DNA of 64,000 nucleotides from Mesostigma viride. Lineage: Eukaryota > Streptophyta > Mesostigmatophyceae > Mesostigmatales > Mesostigmataceae. A program made the position numbers and the translations under genes. Under the pieces are notes generated by a model. It was given only the letters and a program-made list of their open reading frames with translations. It was not told the DNA's origin and did not search any database. Positions 52,767 to 62,901 of the stretch are shown piece after piece. Position 1 is the first letter of the stretch. Every line of letters starts with the position of its first letter. The stretch is from NCBI GenBank assembly GCA_009746045.1, contig RPFO01000256.1:766429-830428 (forward strand). Direction: 5' to 3'.

Positions 52767-53160
52767 ACTGACCAAGCACACATTCCACCCACTGCATGAC
52801 CAAGCACATGTTCCACCCACTGACCAAGCGCAACTTCCACCCACTGACCAAGCACACGTTCCACCCACTGACCAAGCACGTGTTCCCCATACTGACCAAG
52901 CAAACATTCCACCCACTGACCATGCACACGTTCCACCCACTGACCAAACGCACCTTACACCCACTGACGAAGCACACCTTACACCCACTGACCAAGCACA
53001 CGTTCCACCCACTGACCAAGCACGTGTTCCCCATACTGACCAAGCACGGGTTCCACCCACTGCATGACCATGCAAATGTTTCACCCACTGACCAAGCACA
53101 CATCCACCCACTGACCAAGCACCCATTCCAACCACTGACCCAGCAAACACCCATGACCAT
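52767..53160. repeat. 24-bp minisatellite (CCACTGACCAAGCACACGTT)
   Basis: About 16 copies of CACCCACTGACCAAGCACACGTTC with variants, in the presumed intron or 3' flank of the piggyBac exon. Because 24 is a multiple of three it is open in both strands (TDQAHVPP on plus, WSVGGTCA on minus); these ORFs are artefacts. Confidence 0.9.
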
Positions 53161-53164
53161 GCTC

Positions 53165-53305
53165 TGATGAATAAAACTAAGGAAGCGTGCTAGCTATATG
53201 CACACTAAGGAAGCATGCTAGGACTGAACACTAAGGAAGCATGGTAGCTATGCACACTAAGGAAGAATGCTAGGGCTGAACACTAAGGAAGCATGCTAGC
53301 TATCC
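53165..53305 (-). repeat. 26-bp satellite, short inverted array
   Basis: Five units of CTAAGGAAGCATGCTAG with GCTATGCACA or GGCTGAACA spacers. This is the reverse complement of the long array at 55735-56770. Confidence 0.9.
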
Positions 53306-53405
53306 ACCGTACTGTAGCAATACCGCCCATATGTTGTACGCCCAATGCTGCGGTAAGGCTCATCTAGTTCGTCACCCATTTTTTTTATTCCGCCAGAAAA
53401 AAACA

Positions 53406-53447
53406 GGTACCGGCTACGTGCATATTGATATGCACGTAGCCGGTACC
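53406..53447. repeat. Perfect 20-bp palindrome
   Basis: GGTACCGGCTACGTGCATAT, two bases (TG), then its exact reverse complement. It could form a cruciform or be the junction of two identical element ends. No gene spans it convincingly. Confidence 0.9.
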
Positions 53448-53837
53448 GCCCCCATAGCTGGAATTGGGCGGCGCCTTGCTTCTTATTTTCTTTCCCCCTT
53501 CCGAAACTGAATGTCGCGTCGCCGGCGACCCCCAAGTCCGTGCCAGCCCGCGCCAGATCTGTGGATGCGCTGATCACCTACGTGCACCGCACAACTTGCC
53601 TTGCGGCGGAGACGCCTGGTACTAGTAGTAGGTTGTGCGATGTAGTAGGTGATCAGCGTGTCGCAACTTCCGGAGCATACCGTCCGGCACATGGGGGCAT
53701 GTCCAATCATGCGCCGGTGTGTAAGTAACACCGGGCCACGCAAGGCATTGGAGCTCAATGGAGTCGTACGGTCCCGGGGCATCTGCAACTTGCAGCTCCG
53801 CGCCAGTTTTTGAATCCCCTGGCCCTGCGCATAAGGC

Positions 53838-54915
53838 AACGACCACGACGCTGGCAACGATCACGAAAGCGGCTGGGGTGCGGGGCTGGCCACTCCGGCG
53901 CGGCCATGGCCGATATTGACTTAGCAGAGGCAGGTTCAGTTCGCTGCAAAGGAACAATATTCTGGCGTGACGCAATCGCCGACAGCATTGTCTCCAAAAG
54001 TATCTCACTTTCTCCAGACACCCTAAGATCCACACCTGAAATTTTGATTTCCTGCATTTTGGGGGCTTTTGGCATTGTGGAAACTGGGGCTATCCCTTCT
54101 TTTTGTTTCTCCATCGACGACGGAATCAATGAAGGTCCCAGCATTTACTCGGCCAGCGTGGTGTGCACCCGCTGGGACTTCTTTTCCAAGCGGGAACTGA
54201 GGGTTTATTCTCCTGCTTACTTCATGCAAGCCGATGGTGAAGAAGCCCACCTTGGTAACTATGTTCAGCAACAACGAGGGGAGGACGCCCGAGGAGGGGG
54301 CACCGGATTCCGGCCGCCGTCGAGAATGCATGGGGACGTCAAGTCTCGTCCCTTTGGAGCCAGCCCGGGATTCAGCAATATTAATTCCGATGATGAAGAT
54401 GCCGGACGTGCTGGCAACATGTGCAGGCCAACTAGGCGCCGGCGCACGGATAAAGAACGGGCTATTTTTCTCCGCGCCCTTGCTGATGACCTCGCAGACC
54501 GTGACAGGAATGGCGGTTTCAAGAGCTGGTTTAATCAGTCTTCCAAATCAAAGAAGAACTTGCAAGATGCTCTCTGGCGCGAGGAGCGCCTAGCTGATAG
54601 GGATTATGCCGAGTTGTTGGATGCCATGAAGAACCAGCTGAAGTATCGCGCGCGCGGAACGCGCAAGCGGCCTTAGAGCAGCAGCAGCGAGGACTCGGAC
54701 GAGGACTCGGACGACGACGAGGAGGGTCGTCGCAACCAGCGTCATGGCAAGCATGGGAGCGTCCACAAAACAGCGCGCCGTGACCAGGAATCGGGCCGCT
54801 GCACCGACGTGCGCCGTGACAATCCGGCTGGCCGCGAGGCCATGCACCGTGACAAGGGAGTTGGCTGCAGTCCTGATCGCCGTGACAAGGGAGCTGGCCG
54901 CGAGGCCATGCACCG
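53838..54915 (+). repeat. Palindrome P4, left arm
   Basis: Reverse complement of 56776-57889 (about 1.1 kb, small differences and one extra repeat unit on the right). The spacer (54916-56775) holds the 3' half of the gene and the satellite. Confidence 0.9.
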
Positions 54916-55682
54916 TGACAAGGGAGCTGGCCGCGACGCCATGCATCGTGACAAGGAGGGCCGCGACACCACGCGCTGTGACAAGGAGGGCCGCGACACC
55001 GCGCGCCGTGACAAGGAGGGCTGCGACACCACGCGCCGTGACAAGGAGGGCCGCGACACCACGCCCCGTGACAAGGAGGGCCGCGACACCACGCGCCGTG
55101 ACAAGGAGGGCCGCGACATGGGCAGCGACACAAGCAGCGACGAGGGCAGCGACGAGGGCAGCGACGAGGTCGACATCAAGGGCACTAGCGACGAGGAGTC
55201 CATCGACGAGGGCATCGAGCATGATGACTATGGCCGCAAGAAGGACAAGGCAGCACGTGCGAGGAAGTACCACGACGTCATCAGGGACATCCAAGCAACG
55301 AGGGACTCGGAGGTGGACGAACAGCGGGAAAAGGCCAAAGCCAAAAGGGCGACCCGGGCAGTGCTTGAAGACTCCGAGAACGATCCTCCACGCAAGGCAG
55401 AAGCAAAGGTCACGAAGAAGGTATTAGATACCCATTTGAGTTTCTTTGCAACCTTTGTCATATTGATGCTTTCTTTCTAAACCATGCATATATGTGCAAA
55501 GTTATGTTCAATATCATGCCAAATCGTTTCACATGCATTATCTGTGCTTGCAGACGCAACCAGCAGCCTCCCGCGAGCCACTTGCGTGTCTCAATGCCAA
55601 CGCGTCGGCGATGAACTCGCGAGCCACGACTGCAGCAAACAAACAAAAGAAGAAGATGGAAGCATCTGGCTTTGCACTTTGA
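53906..55682 (+). pseudogene. Two-exon gene with in-frame TAG at codon 257
   Basis: ATG in good context (GGCCATGGCC) begins MADIDLAEAGSVRCKGTIFW. The frame runs to TAG at 54674-54676 and continues without another stop through a Ser/Asp-rich stretch, a DKEGRDTTRR repeat array and a basic helical end (RARKYHDVIRDIQATRDSEV) to a donor at 55421 (GAAGAAGGTATTAG). A 133-bp intron ends GTGCTTGCAG at 55553. The last exon (55554-55682, in frame, 42 codons) ends MEASGFAL and TGA. Total 547 codons. Both flanks of the TAG look coding. No known family; the basic and acidic repeats suggest nucleic-acid or chromatin binding (inference). Confidence 0.5.
54860..55118 (+). repeat. 30-bp in-frame repeat (DKEGRDTTRR)
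   Basis: About eight units of GGCCGCGACACCACGCGCCG plus TGACAAGGAG. The period is a multiple of three, so the coding frame is kept. Upstream units are longer variants (DKGAGREAMHR). Confidence 0.9.
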
Positions 55683-55734
55683 TGACTGCGGTATGTAATT
55701 TTCCTACATGTGCATTGCTGGCATGCGTCCTTAG

Positions 55735-56770
55735 TGTTCAGCCCTAGCATGCGTCCTTAGTGTGCATAGCTAGCATCATTGCTTCCTTAGTGTGCATAGC
55801 TAGCATGCGTCCGCATGCGTCCTTAGTGTGCATAGCTAGCATGCGTCCTTAGTGTTCAGCCCTAGCATGCTTCCTTAGTGTGCATAGCTAGCATGCTTCC
55901 TTAGTGTGCATAGCTAGCATGCGTCCTTAGTGTTCAGCCCTAGCATGCTTCCTTAGTGTGCATAGCTAGCATGCGTCCTTATTGTTCAGCCCTAGCATGC
56001 TTCCTTAGTGTGCATAGCTAGCATGCTTCCTTAGTGTGCATAGCTAGCATGCTTCCTTAGTGTGCATAGCTAGCATGCTTCCTTAGTGTGCATAGCTAGC
56101 ATGCGTCCTTAGTGTTCAGCCCTAGCATGCTTCCTTATTTAGTGTGCATAGCTAGCATGCGTCCTTAGTGTTCAGCCCTAGCATGCTTCCTTAGTGTTCA
56201 GCCCTAGCATGCTTCCTTAGTGTGCATAGCTAGCATGCGTCCTTAGTGTTCAGCCCTAGCATGCTTCCTTAGTGTTCAGCCCTAGCATGCTTCCTTAGTG
56301 TGCATAGCTAGCATGCGTCCTTAGTGTTTAGCCCTAGCATGCTTCCTTAGTGTTCGGCCCTAGCATGCTTCCTTAGTGTGCATAGCTAGCATGCGTCCTT
56401 AGTGTTTAGCCCTAGCATGCTTCCTTAGTGTTCGGCCCTAGCATGCTTCCTTAGTGTGCATAGCTAGCATTCATCCTTAGTGTTCAGCCCTAGCATGCTT
56501 CCTTAGTGTGCATAGCTAGCATGCTTCCTTAGTGTTCGGCCCTAGCATGCTTCCTTAGTGTGCATAGCTAGCATGCTTCCTTAGTGTTCAGCCCTAGCAT
56601 GCTTCCTTAGTGTAGTGCATAGCTAGCATGCTTCCTTAGTGTTCAGCCCTATGGCATGCTTCCTTAGTGTTCAGCCCTATAGCATGCTTCCTTAGTGTGC
56701 ATAGCTAGCATGCTTCCTTAGTGTTCGGCCCTAGCATGCTTCCTCAGTGTTCGGCCCTAGCATATGTTTT
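55735..56770 (+). repeat. 26-bp satellite array, about 40 units
   Basis: Two interleaved 26-bp variants: CTTCCTTAGTGTGCATAGCT plus AGCATG, and CTTCCTTAGTGTTCAGCCCT plus AGCATG, in irregular order. It starts about 50 bp after the last exon of the 53.9-kb gene and ends abruptly at the truncated inverted copy of that gene. Confidence 0.95.
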
Positions 56771-56775
56771 TTACA

Positions 56776-57889
56776 CGGTGCATGGCCTCGCGGCCAGCTC
56801 CCTTGTCATGGCGATCAGGACTGCGGCCAGCTCCCTTGTCACGGCGATCAGGACTGCGGCCAGCTCCCTTGTCACGGTGCATGGCCTCGCGGCCAGCCGG
56901 ATTGTCACGGCGCACGTCGGTGCAGAGGCCCGATTCCTGGTCACGGCGCGCTGTTTTGTGGACGCTCCCATGCTTGCCATGACGCTGGTTGCGACGGCCC
57001 TCCTCGTCGTCGTCCGAGTCCTCGTCCGAGTCCTCGCTGCTGCTGCTCTAAGGCCGCTTGCGCGTTCTGCGCGCGCGATACTTCAGCTGGTTCTTCAAGG
57101 CATCCAACAACTCGGCATAATCCCTATCAGCTAGGCGCTCCTCGCGCCAGAGAGCATCTTGCAAGTTCTTCTTTGATTTGGAAGACTGATTAAACCAGCT
57201 CTTGAAACCGCCATTCCTGTCACGGTCTGCGAGGTCATCAGCAAGGGCGCGGAGAAAAATAGCCCGTTCTTTATCCGTGCGCCGGCGCCTAGTTGGCCTG
57301 CACATGTTGCCAGCACGTCCGGCATCTTCATCATCGGAATTAATATTGCTGAATCCCGGGCTGGCTCCAAAGGGACGAGACTTGACGTCCCCATGCATTC
57401 TCGACGGCGGCCGGAATCCGGTGCCCCCTCCTCGGGCGTCCTCCCCTCGTTGTTGCTGAACATAGTTACCAAGGTGGGCTTCTTCACCATCGGCTTGGAT
57501 GAAGTAAGCAGGAGAATAAACCCTCAGTTCCCGCTTGGAAAAGAAGTCCCAACGGCCGGTGCACACCTCGCTGGCCGAGTAAATGATGGGACCTTCATTG
57601 ATTCCGTCGTCGATGGAGAAACAAAAAGAAGGGATAGCCCCAGTTTCCACAATGCCAAAAGCCCCCAAAATGCAGGAAGTCAAAATTTCAGGTGTGGATC
57701 TTAGGGTGTCTGGAGAAAGTGAGATACTTTTGGAGACAATGCTGTCGGCGATTGCGTCACGCCAGAATATTGTTCCTTTGCAGCGAACTGAACCTGCCTC
57801 TGCTAAGTCAATACCGGCCATGGCCGCGCCGGAGTGGCCAGCCCCGCACCCCAGCCGCTTTCGTGATCGTTGCCGGCGTCGTGGTCGTT
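56776..57889 (-). repeat. Palindrome P4, right arm
   Basis: Inverted partner of 53838-54915. Its 3' (gene-sense) end is cut by the satellite array. Confidence 0.9.
57048..57821 (-). pseudogene. Inverted 5' copy of the 53.9-kb gene
   Basis: 257 residues from ATG (57821) to the same TAG, differing from the left copy by few residues. The frame continues past the TAG into the Ser/Asp and repeat region until the satellite truncates it at about 56776. Lacks the intron and last exon. Confidence 0.5.
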
Positions 57890-57902
57890 TTTATTTTGTC
57901 AG

Positions 57903-58587
57903 AACAAAGAGTACATAGTGTGGAGTACATAGTGCCTACAATGCAGCAGCACTCCACTATGATCCGGGATTTCCGAATAGGGGACTGCCGACGCGGTGAG
58001 ACACGCCCGTATTACATAGGAAGGAGTGACTATGTACTCCACACTATGTACTCCAAGAGTAAGTACATAGTGTGGAGTACATAGTGTCTCCAAATATGCA
58101 GCAGCACTCCGCTATGTACTCGACTCATGACGACTGCCCGAAGCAGTTCCTCTGCGAGTGAGCCACGTGGACCGGGGCCGACGCGTCGCCTTGATTTTTG
58201 AATTTCCGAACGCGCCAGACCATACCGCCGCGTTACATTTTGCACGAGCGCACGCTTGAAAGCCTCACCAGTGCCCAGAACGCAGCACCAGTGCCCAGAA
58301 CGCAGCGCAGCAGCGGCAAACAAAATATGGGAAAGCGCCGGACTGACATGGCGGCACCAAAGGGTGCAGCGACCACAAAGGGCGGGGTCTCGGCACGCGA
58401 GGCCCCAGGGAGAAAGAAGGCGACGCGAGCCGACGAGGAACAAAACGACCACGATAGGCACCAGGAGGAGAACCCGGACTCGGAGGAAGACACAGAAACC
58501 TCCGACGACTCCGACGACGAGTATATAGACGATGGGTTGGACACCAAGTTAGGTTAAATAGTGCCGGAACCTTTTGCCCACTGAGGC
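57903..58587 (+). repeat. Palindrome P5, left arm
   Basis: Reverse complement of 58649-59333 with a few mismatches. The outer part holds several GTACATAGTGTGGAGTACAT repeats, themselves near-palindromic; a third partial copy lies at 59334-59430. Confidence 0.9.
58327..58557 (+). CDS. Acidic/basic ORF in P5 left arm, 76 aa
   Basis: ATG to TAA. Lys/Arg-rich N-terminus (MGKRRTDMAAPKGAATTKGG) and acidic tail (EEDTETSDDSDDEYIDDGLD), like the ORF at 50550-51022. The stop codon is supplied by the TTAA end of the MITE at 58554, so the ORF may have been truncated by it. Confidence 0.35.
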   Translation: MGKRRTDMAAPKGAATTKGGVSAREAPGRKKATRADEEQNDHDRHQEENPDSEEDTETSDDSDDEYIDDGLDTKLG

Positions 58588-58682
58588 CGAATTAACTTGG
58601 GTGCTCGGAAGTGGTTATTCCGGGCAAAATAGTGTGACGGACCGATTTGCCTCAGTGGGCAAAAGGTTCCGGCACTATTTAA
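58554..58682. mobile_element. 129-bp MITE bounded by TTAA
   Basis: 34-bp perfect terminal inverted repeats beginning TTAAATAGTGCCGGAACCTT, with a 61-bp unique core (TTGGGTGCTCGGAAGTGGTT...). The TTAA bounds are the target preference of piggyBac-type transposases, of which two remnants lie within 7 kb. It sits exactly at the centre of palindrome P5. Confidence 0.7.
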
Positions 58683-59333
58683 CCTAACTTGGTGTCCAAC
58701 CCATCGTCTATATACTCGTCGTCGGAGTCGTCGGAGGTTTCTGTGTCTTCCTCCGAGTCCGGGTTCTCCTCCTGGTGCCTATCGTGGTCGTTTTGTTCCT
58801 CGTCGGCTCGCCTCGCCTTCTTTCTCCCTGGGGCCTCGCGTGCCGAGACCCCGCCCTTTGTGGTCGCTGCACCCTTTGGTGCCGCCATATCAGTCCGGCG
58901 CTTTCCCATATTTTGTTTGCCGCTGCTGCGCTGCGTTTTGGGCACTGGTGCTGCGTTCTGGGCACTGGTGAGGCTTTCAAGCGTGCGCTCGTGCAAAATG
59001 TAACGCGGCGGTATGGTCTGGCGCGTTCGGAAATTCAAAAATCAAGGCGACGCGTCGGCCCCGGTCCACGTGGCTCACTCGCAGAGGAACTGCTTCGGGC
59101 AGTCGTCATGAGTCGAGTACATAGCGGAGTGCTGCTGCATATTTGGAGACACTATGTACTCCACACTATGTACTTACTCTTGGAGTACATAGTGTGGAGT
59201 ACATAGTCACTCCTTCCTATGTAATACGGGCGTGTCTCACCGCGTCGGCAGTCCCCTATTCGGAAATCCCGGATCATAGCGGAGTGCTGCTGCATTGTAG
59301 GCACTATGTACTCCACACTATGTACTCTTGGAG
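58649..59333 (-). repeat. Palindrome P5, right arm
   Basis: Inverted partner of 57903-58587. Confidence 0.9.
58679..58909 (-). CDS. Acidic/basic ORF in P5 right arm, 76 aa
   Basis: Inverted copy of 58327-58557 with few residue changes (for example KKARRADEEQ for KKATRADEEQ). Same truncation at the MITE. Confidence 0.35.
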   Translation of the reverse strand: MGKRRTDMAAPKGAATTKGGVSAREAPGRKKARRADEEQNDHDRHQEENPDSEEDTETSDDSDDEYIDDGLDTKLG

Positions 59334-60971
59334 TACATTGTGTGGAGTACATAGTCACACCTTCCTATGTAATACGGGCGTGTCTCACCGCGTCATGACT
59401 CGAGTACATAGCTTAGTGTGGAGTAGATAGCCAAAGTCCTAATAATCCCTGCCACTTGGAGAATAGCAATTGAAGGTCCTGTGCTCACGTGACACCAACT
59501 TCATTATATCACAGTAGGTTAGGGCTTATGTTATATAAACATTAATGGTACGTCATTACTGTGGTTCGTGAAGTGGCGGCGGCACAGCGCAAAACTTGGA
59601 CAGGCCGAATGCATGGAATTAACCCCTCAACCGTCTTTGACTCGTGACTAAAATGAGTCACGAGTTGCACAGTATGCCACAGGTGCCCCCATTCAGCCTA
59701 ATTATTTTTTCTAGACCATACTAGGAACCAAGCATAACCATATTAGGGCCCACCTGGGGGTATAGTGGGTGGTCCCAGTGCTAGCCCCCCCTGCTCTATA
59801 AATAGCTCCCCCCTCAGGGGGGTACGGTGAGTGCGCGCGGCGACACCCTTATAATGGATGATAGACCCCTTTCCTCAATGAGTTGACCCTGGGGTTGGTT
59901 TTGTAGATAGATTTTTTAGTTAGGATGGGATACAAACACTAAAAATTGTAACTCCCCCAGGGACCCATCAGCTGGTGCTAAAAATAACTGGTGACTATTT
60001 TGAGTCGCGAGTTTTGGGGGGGCTAAAATAGGCATCCTAGTGCAGTTTTGAACATGGAAACGATAGGTAAGCATGGAGTATGGGCAAACATGCATGCTAA
60101 GACTTATTCCAACCTGTGTGCCACCAACTATACCTGCCATAACCACTGCAGGTCCCTGCCGGATATGATTGGAGACGACTACGCGCGGGCCGCGAGTACG
60201 GGGTTCACAACCTTATCATGCATGATGGAGCACGTATACCTTGGATTTCACCCTAGTATTTTAGGGGGGACTGCAACTGTACCCAAGCACTACATCCAAA
60301 CACTTACATGTCTTGTTTCACCCAGGGACCCACAAGATAATGCTAAAAATAGCTGGTGACTATTTTGAGTCACCAGTTTGGGGGGGGCTAGAATAAACAT
60401 ATCCTAGTGCAGTTTTGAACATGGAAATGATAGGTAAGCATGAAACATGCATGATTATGTTTATTCCAGCCTATGTGGCACAAATATATGCCACAATAAG
60501 CGTAAATGCTTGCAGACCCGCTGCTACTGTGGTACTTATTTTTACATGCATGATGGACCTTGCACACAAAGTCAAAACATCCCAGCACTCCTAGATAAAT
60601 TAGTGACCAAGGGACCATGCATGCAGTAACACTGAAAATTGCCAACTAGAAATAGGTGGCACTGTGACCATCACGGAGGAGATTTTCAAACTGCACAAGT
60701 TATGCATAAACATGAAAGCTAATAAGACATGACCATGAAACAATAACCCATGCAGGCTAACAACATGAAACCAAATAACACATGCACAGGTGGGACCATG
60801 AAACAATAACCCAGGCTAACAACATGAAACCAAATAACACATGCACAGGTGGGTCCATGAAACAATAACACACACTTCAAACCATGCCGGCCCATGGTGA
60901 TACACGGCGCGCATGAGCGCGGGCAGGAAAGGCCAAATGCCATGCCACGTAGGCAACAAATGCTAGCATTC
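59334..60971. other. Non-coding; about 370-bp direct repeat and short tandem repeat
   Basis: No gene recognised. 59950-60080 and 60316-60445 are diverged direct repeats (shared core 'cctagtgcagttttgaacatggaaa' split by substitutions, and CTGGTGACTATTTTGAGTC). 60733-60890 holds about 2.5 tandem units of about 62 bp containing CATGAAACCAAATAACACAT. Confidence 0.6.
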
Positions 60972-61680
60972 TTAGTCAGCCTCCGTAGGACTATATCCCA
61001 GGCGGACATGCTCCGCCCTGAGATGGCGGCGCCGCGCCACCCCCTTGAGCTTCCGGGTGGTGGCTGCTGCCCCCCTCGTGGTAGTGGCGCCCTTGAAATT
61101 CTTGGCGCATTCGCCACGCTGGGAGAGGCGCTGCCATACCCGCTGCTTCGTCACGTTGAAGTCCAGCCCCTCCACCTGCCCGGAGTGGAAGAGGCCGAAG
61201 CAGTTCCGCTCGCTGTTGCTGCAGAACGCCATGTCACAGTGCTCGTACATGACCGAGGTCTTGTGCTTCCTGCCTTGCGCGCAGCACAGTTGGCACAGCA
61301 CCTGCTCCACCTAGACATTTGCCCATCTCATGCATTGTTAAGGGGTGCCACTCACGCCCACCTGGCTTGCCCGCCCCCTTGAGCTCAGCATAGTCGTTGG
61401 TCTCCTTGACAATCTTGGCCACGACATCACGTTGGGACCAGAAAAGGGAGAACAGCCCGAGGGGCCCAAACTTGAGCTGGACAGGGGAAAGGTTTTGATA
61501 GCAGGCGGTACCCGTCATCGGCGACAGCACCGGAGTATCGGGAAAAGGAAACACACCTGGCTTGCCGAAACCAGATTTCCAGACAGTCTCGGCTGGCTCC
61601 TCAGTGGCAGGCGTGTCGTTAGGAAAAAGCGAATCATCGAGCTCAGCCTCACCGCTCGGCACCGGACCCTCCGCACCCTT
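60972..61680 (-). pseudogene. Internally deleted piggyBac transposase
   Basis: Minus strand. A 3' splice site (TTTACCAG at 61681) opens a frame parallel to the 52.2-kb copy (DDSLFPNDTPATEEPAETVW, AKIVKETNDYAELKGAGKPG, EWHPLTMHEMGKCLG). About 61330 it jumps, with a one-base frame change, straight to the Cys-rich C-terminal domain: LCQLCCAQGRKHKTSVMYEH then CDMAFCSNSERNCFGLFHSG. The whole DDD catalytic core (roughly 300 residues in the family) is missing. Zinc-ligand Cys/His residues remain. A non-autonomous derivative or pseudogene; it could also encode a DNA-binding-only protein. Confidence 0.7.
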
Positions 61681-61694
61681 CTGGTAAACAAAGT

Positions 61695-61928
61695 GTTACG
61701 TCGCGTAACAATTCGTTGTAGTTACGGACGTAAATTAGGTCTTTTGCCTCGGTTGTCCCTAGGTTTACGTGTAGCTCCTACCGGGACACCATTGTCCTCG
61801 TAACAGTACTTGTTACGTCGCGTAACAATTCGTTGTAGTTACGGACGTAAATTAGGTCTTTTGCCTCGGTTGTCCCTAGGTTTACGTGTAGCTCCTACCG
61901 GGACACCATTGTCCTCGTAACAGTACTG
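61695..61928. repeat. 117-bp tandem duplication
   Basis: Two nearly identical 117-bp units (starts at 61695 and 61812). Each contains GTTACGTCGCGTAAC (6-bp dyad) and GGTTTACGTGTAGCTCCTAC. It lies just upstream of the small-ORF cluster and just upstream, in minus sense, of the deleted piggyBac exon. Confidence 0.95.
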
Positions 61929-62219
61929 TGGTACATTGGGTGCCTTTGGGCGCCGCGCCGCGTACTTTACTAGTGGTCCTTATCCTTTGGTAGAATGTAG
62001 TGGACCAGCGTGCATCTGTATCTGTGCCGGTGCATCTGTAGGCGAGGGCCATGTCGGCCCGAGCGTGTTGGACCGTTGGTGACCATTTATGCACGTTCTA
62101 CCCCTCGTGTGTTCACTCGGCGTGTGTTAAATGAATTAACACATATAGGCTTGGGTCACGGCAGTGTAGTTGTGTTTCCTTCCTCTATTCCTGGAGTAAA
62201 CGGGTTGTGTAAATGGCTT
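61929..62219 (+). other. Leader of the small-ORF cluster
   Basis: No ATG-initiated ORF of note, although the downstream frame is open from about 62010. Could be a 5' leader of the element. Confidence 0.3.
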
Positions 62220-62519
62220 ATGGCGTATTATAGCAACACTTACGTTAATGCATTGAGATCTGGATCGTCTCGTTCGTCTTTCGCTAGGGGTTTAACTAGA
62301 GGTGGCTTGACTAGTTTAGGTAGCATCAGGCCAGGTAGAGGTAGAGGTAGTGGTAGATACCCGAGGCGTAACAATGGACTCGGAGGAATTTTAGGTAGAG
62401 AACCAGACGACGATCCCCTGCAACATACGTCATTGAATCAACCCTTCCGCGTCCGGGAAAATGAAGACGACACCTACTTGACAGGTAATGGGCGGGTCGC
62501 CTGCAAGCTGGGGGGGTAG
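62220..62519 (+). CDS. Arg-Gly-rich small ORF, 99 aa
   Basis: ATG to TAG. Starts MAYYSNTYVNALRSGSSRSS, then GLTRGGLTSLGS and RPGRGRGSGRYPRRNNG (RG/RGG-type, typically RNA-binding), and an acidic end. First of three consecutive plus-strand ORFs. No family recognised. Confidence 0.4.
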   Translation: MAYYSNTYVNALRSGSSRSSFARGLTRGGLTSLGSIRPGRGRGSGRYPRRNNGLGGILGREPDDDPLQHTSLNQPFRVRENEDDTYLTGNGRVACKLGG

Positions 62520-62901
62520 TGCTGCCCGATTCGGGACACGCCCTGCCTAGAAGATAGACCTGCTCGAAGCGGAAAATCCTTTTATAGATAGCTCCTTTTC
62601 CTCGTTTTGTTTTCTTGAGACATGTGGCCTACTGTCGTAGATAGGTGATGGTTTTGGTTCTACGTTAGAGAGACGACTAGCGTCTCGTAGATTACACTTT
62701 TCTGCATTCTTGCCTGCGTTGTATTTAGACGACCCATCGCCAGACGCAGAATTCTTGAAACCGGATACTTACGACCACCTGGCGCTGGAAACCTCGTCCC
62801 TGCGTGCGTCGTCAATCTGGTTCGGTTTCAGACACCCGAGATAAGTCGCCTTCTCCTCGTTCTCCTTATTTGACTACTCAAGACCTACCAGGTGCGTTAA
62901 C
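62520..62901. other. Spacer between ORFs
   Basis: About 380 bp without an ATG-started ORF. AT-richer. No clear promoter or splice signal. Confidence 0.3.

Noticed and set aside
52311-53150. 279-codon minus-strand ORF rich in WSVGGTCA
   Set aside because: Shadow of the 24-bp repeat and of the piggyBac frame on the plus strand.
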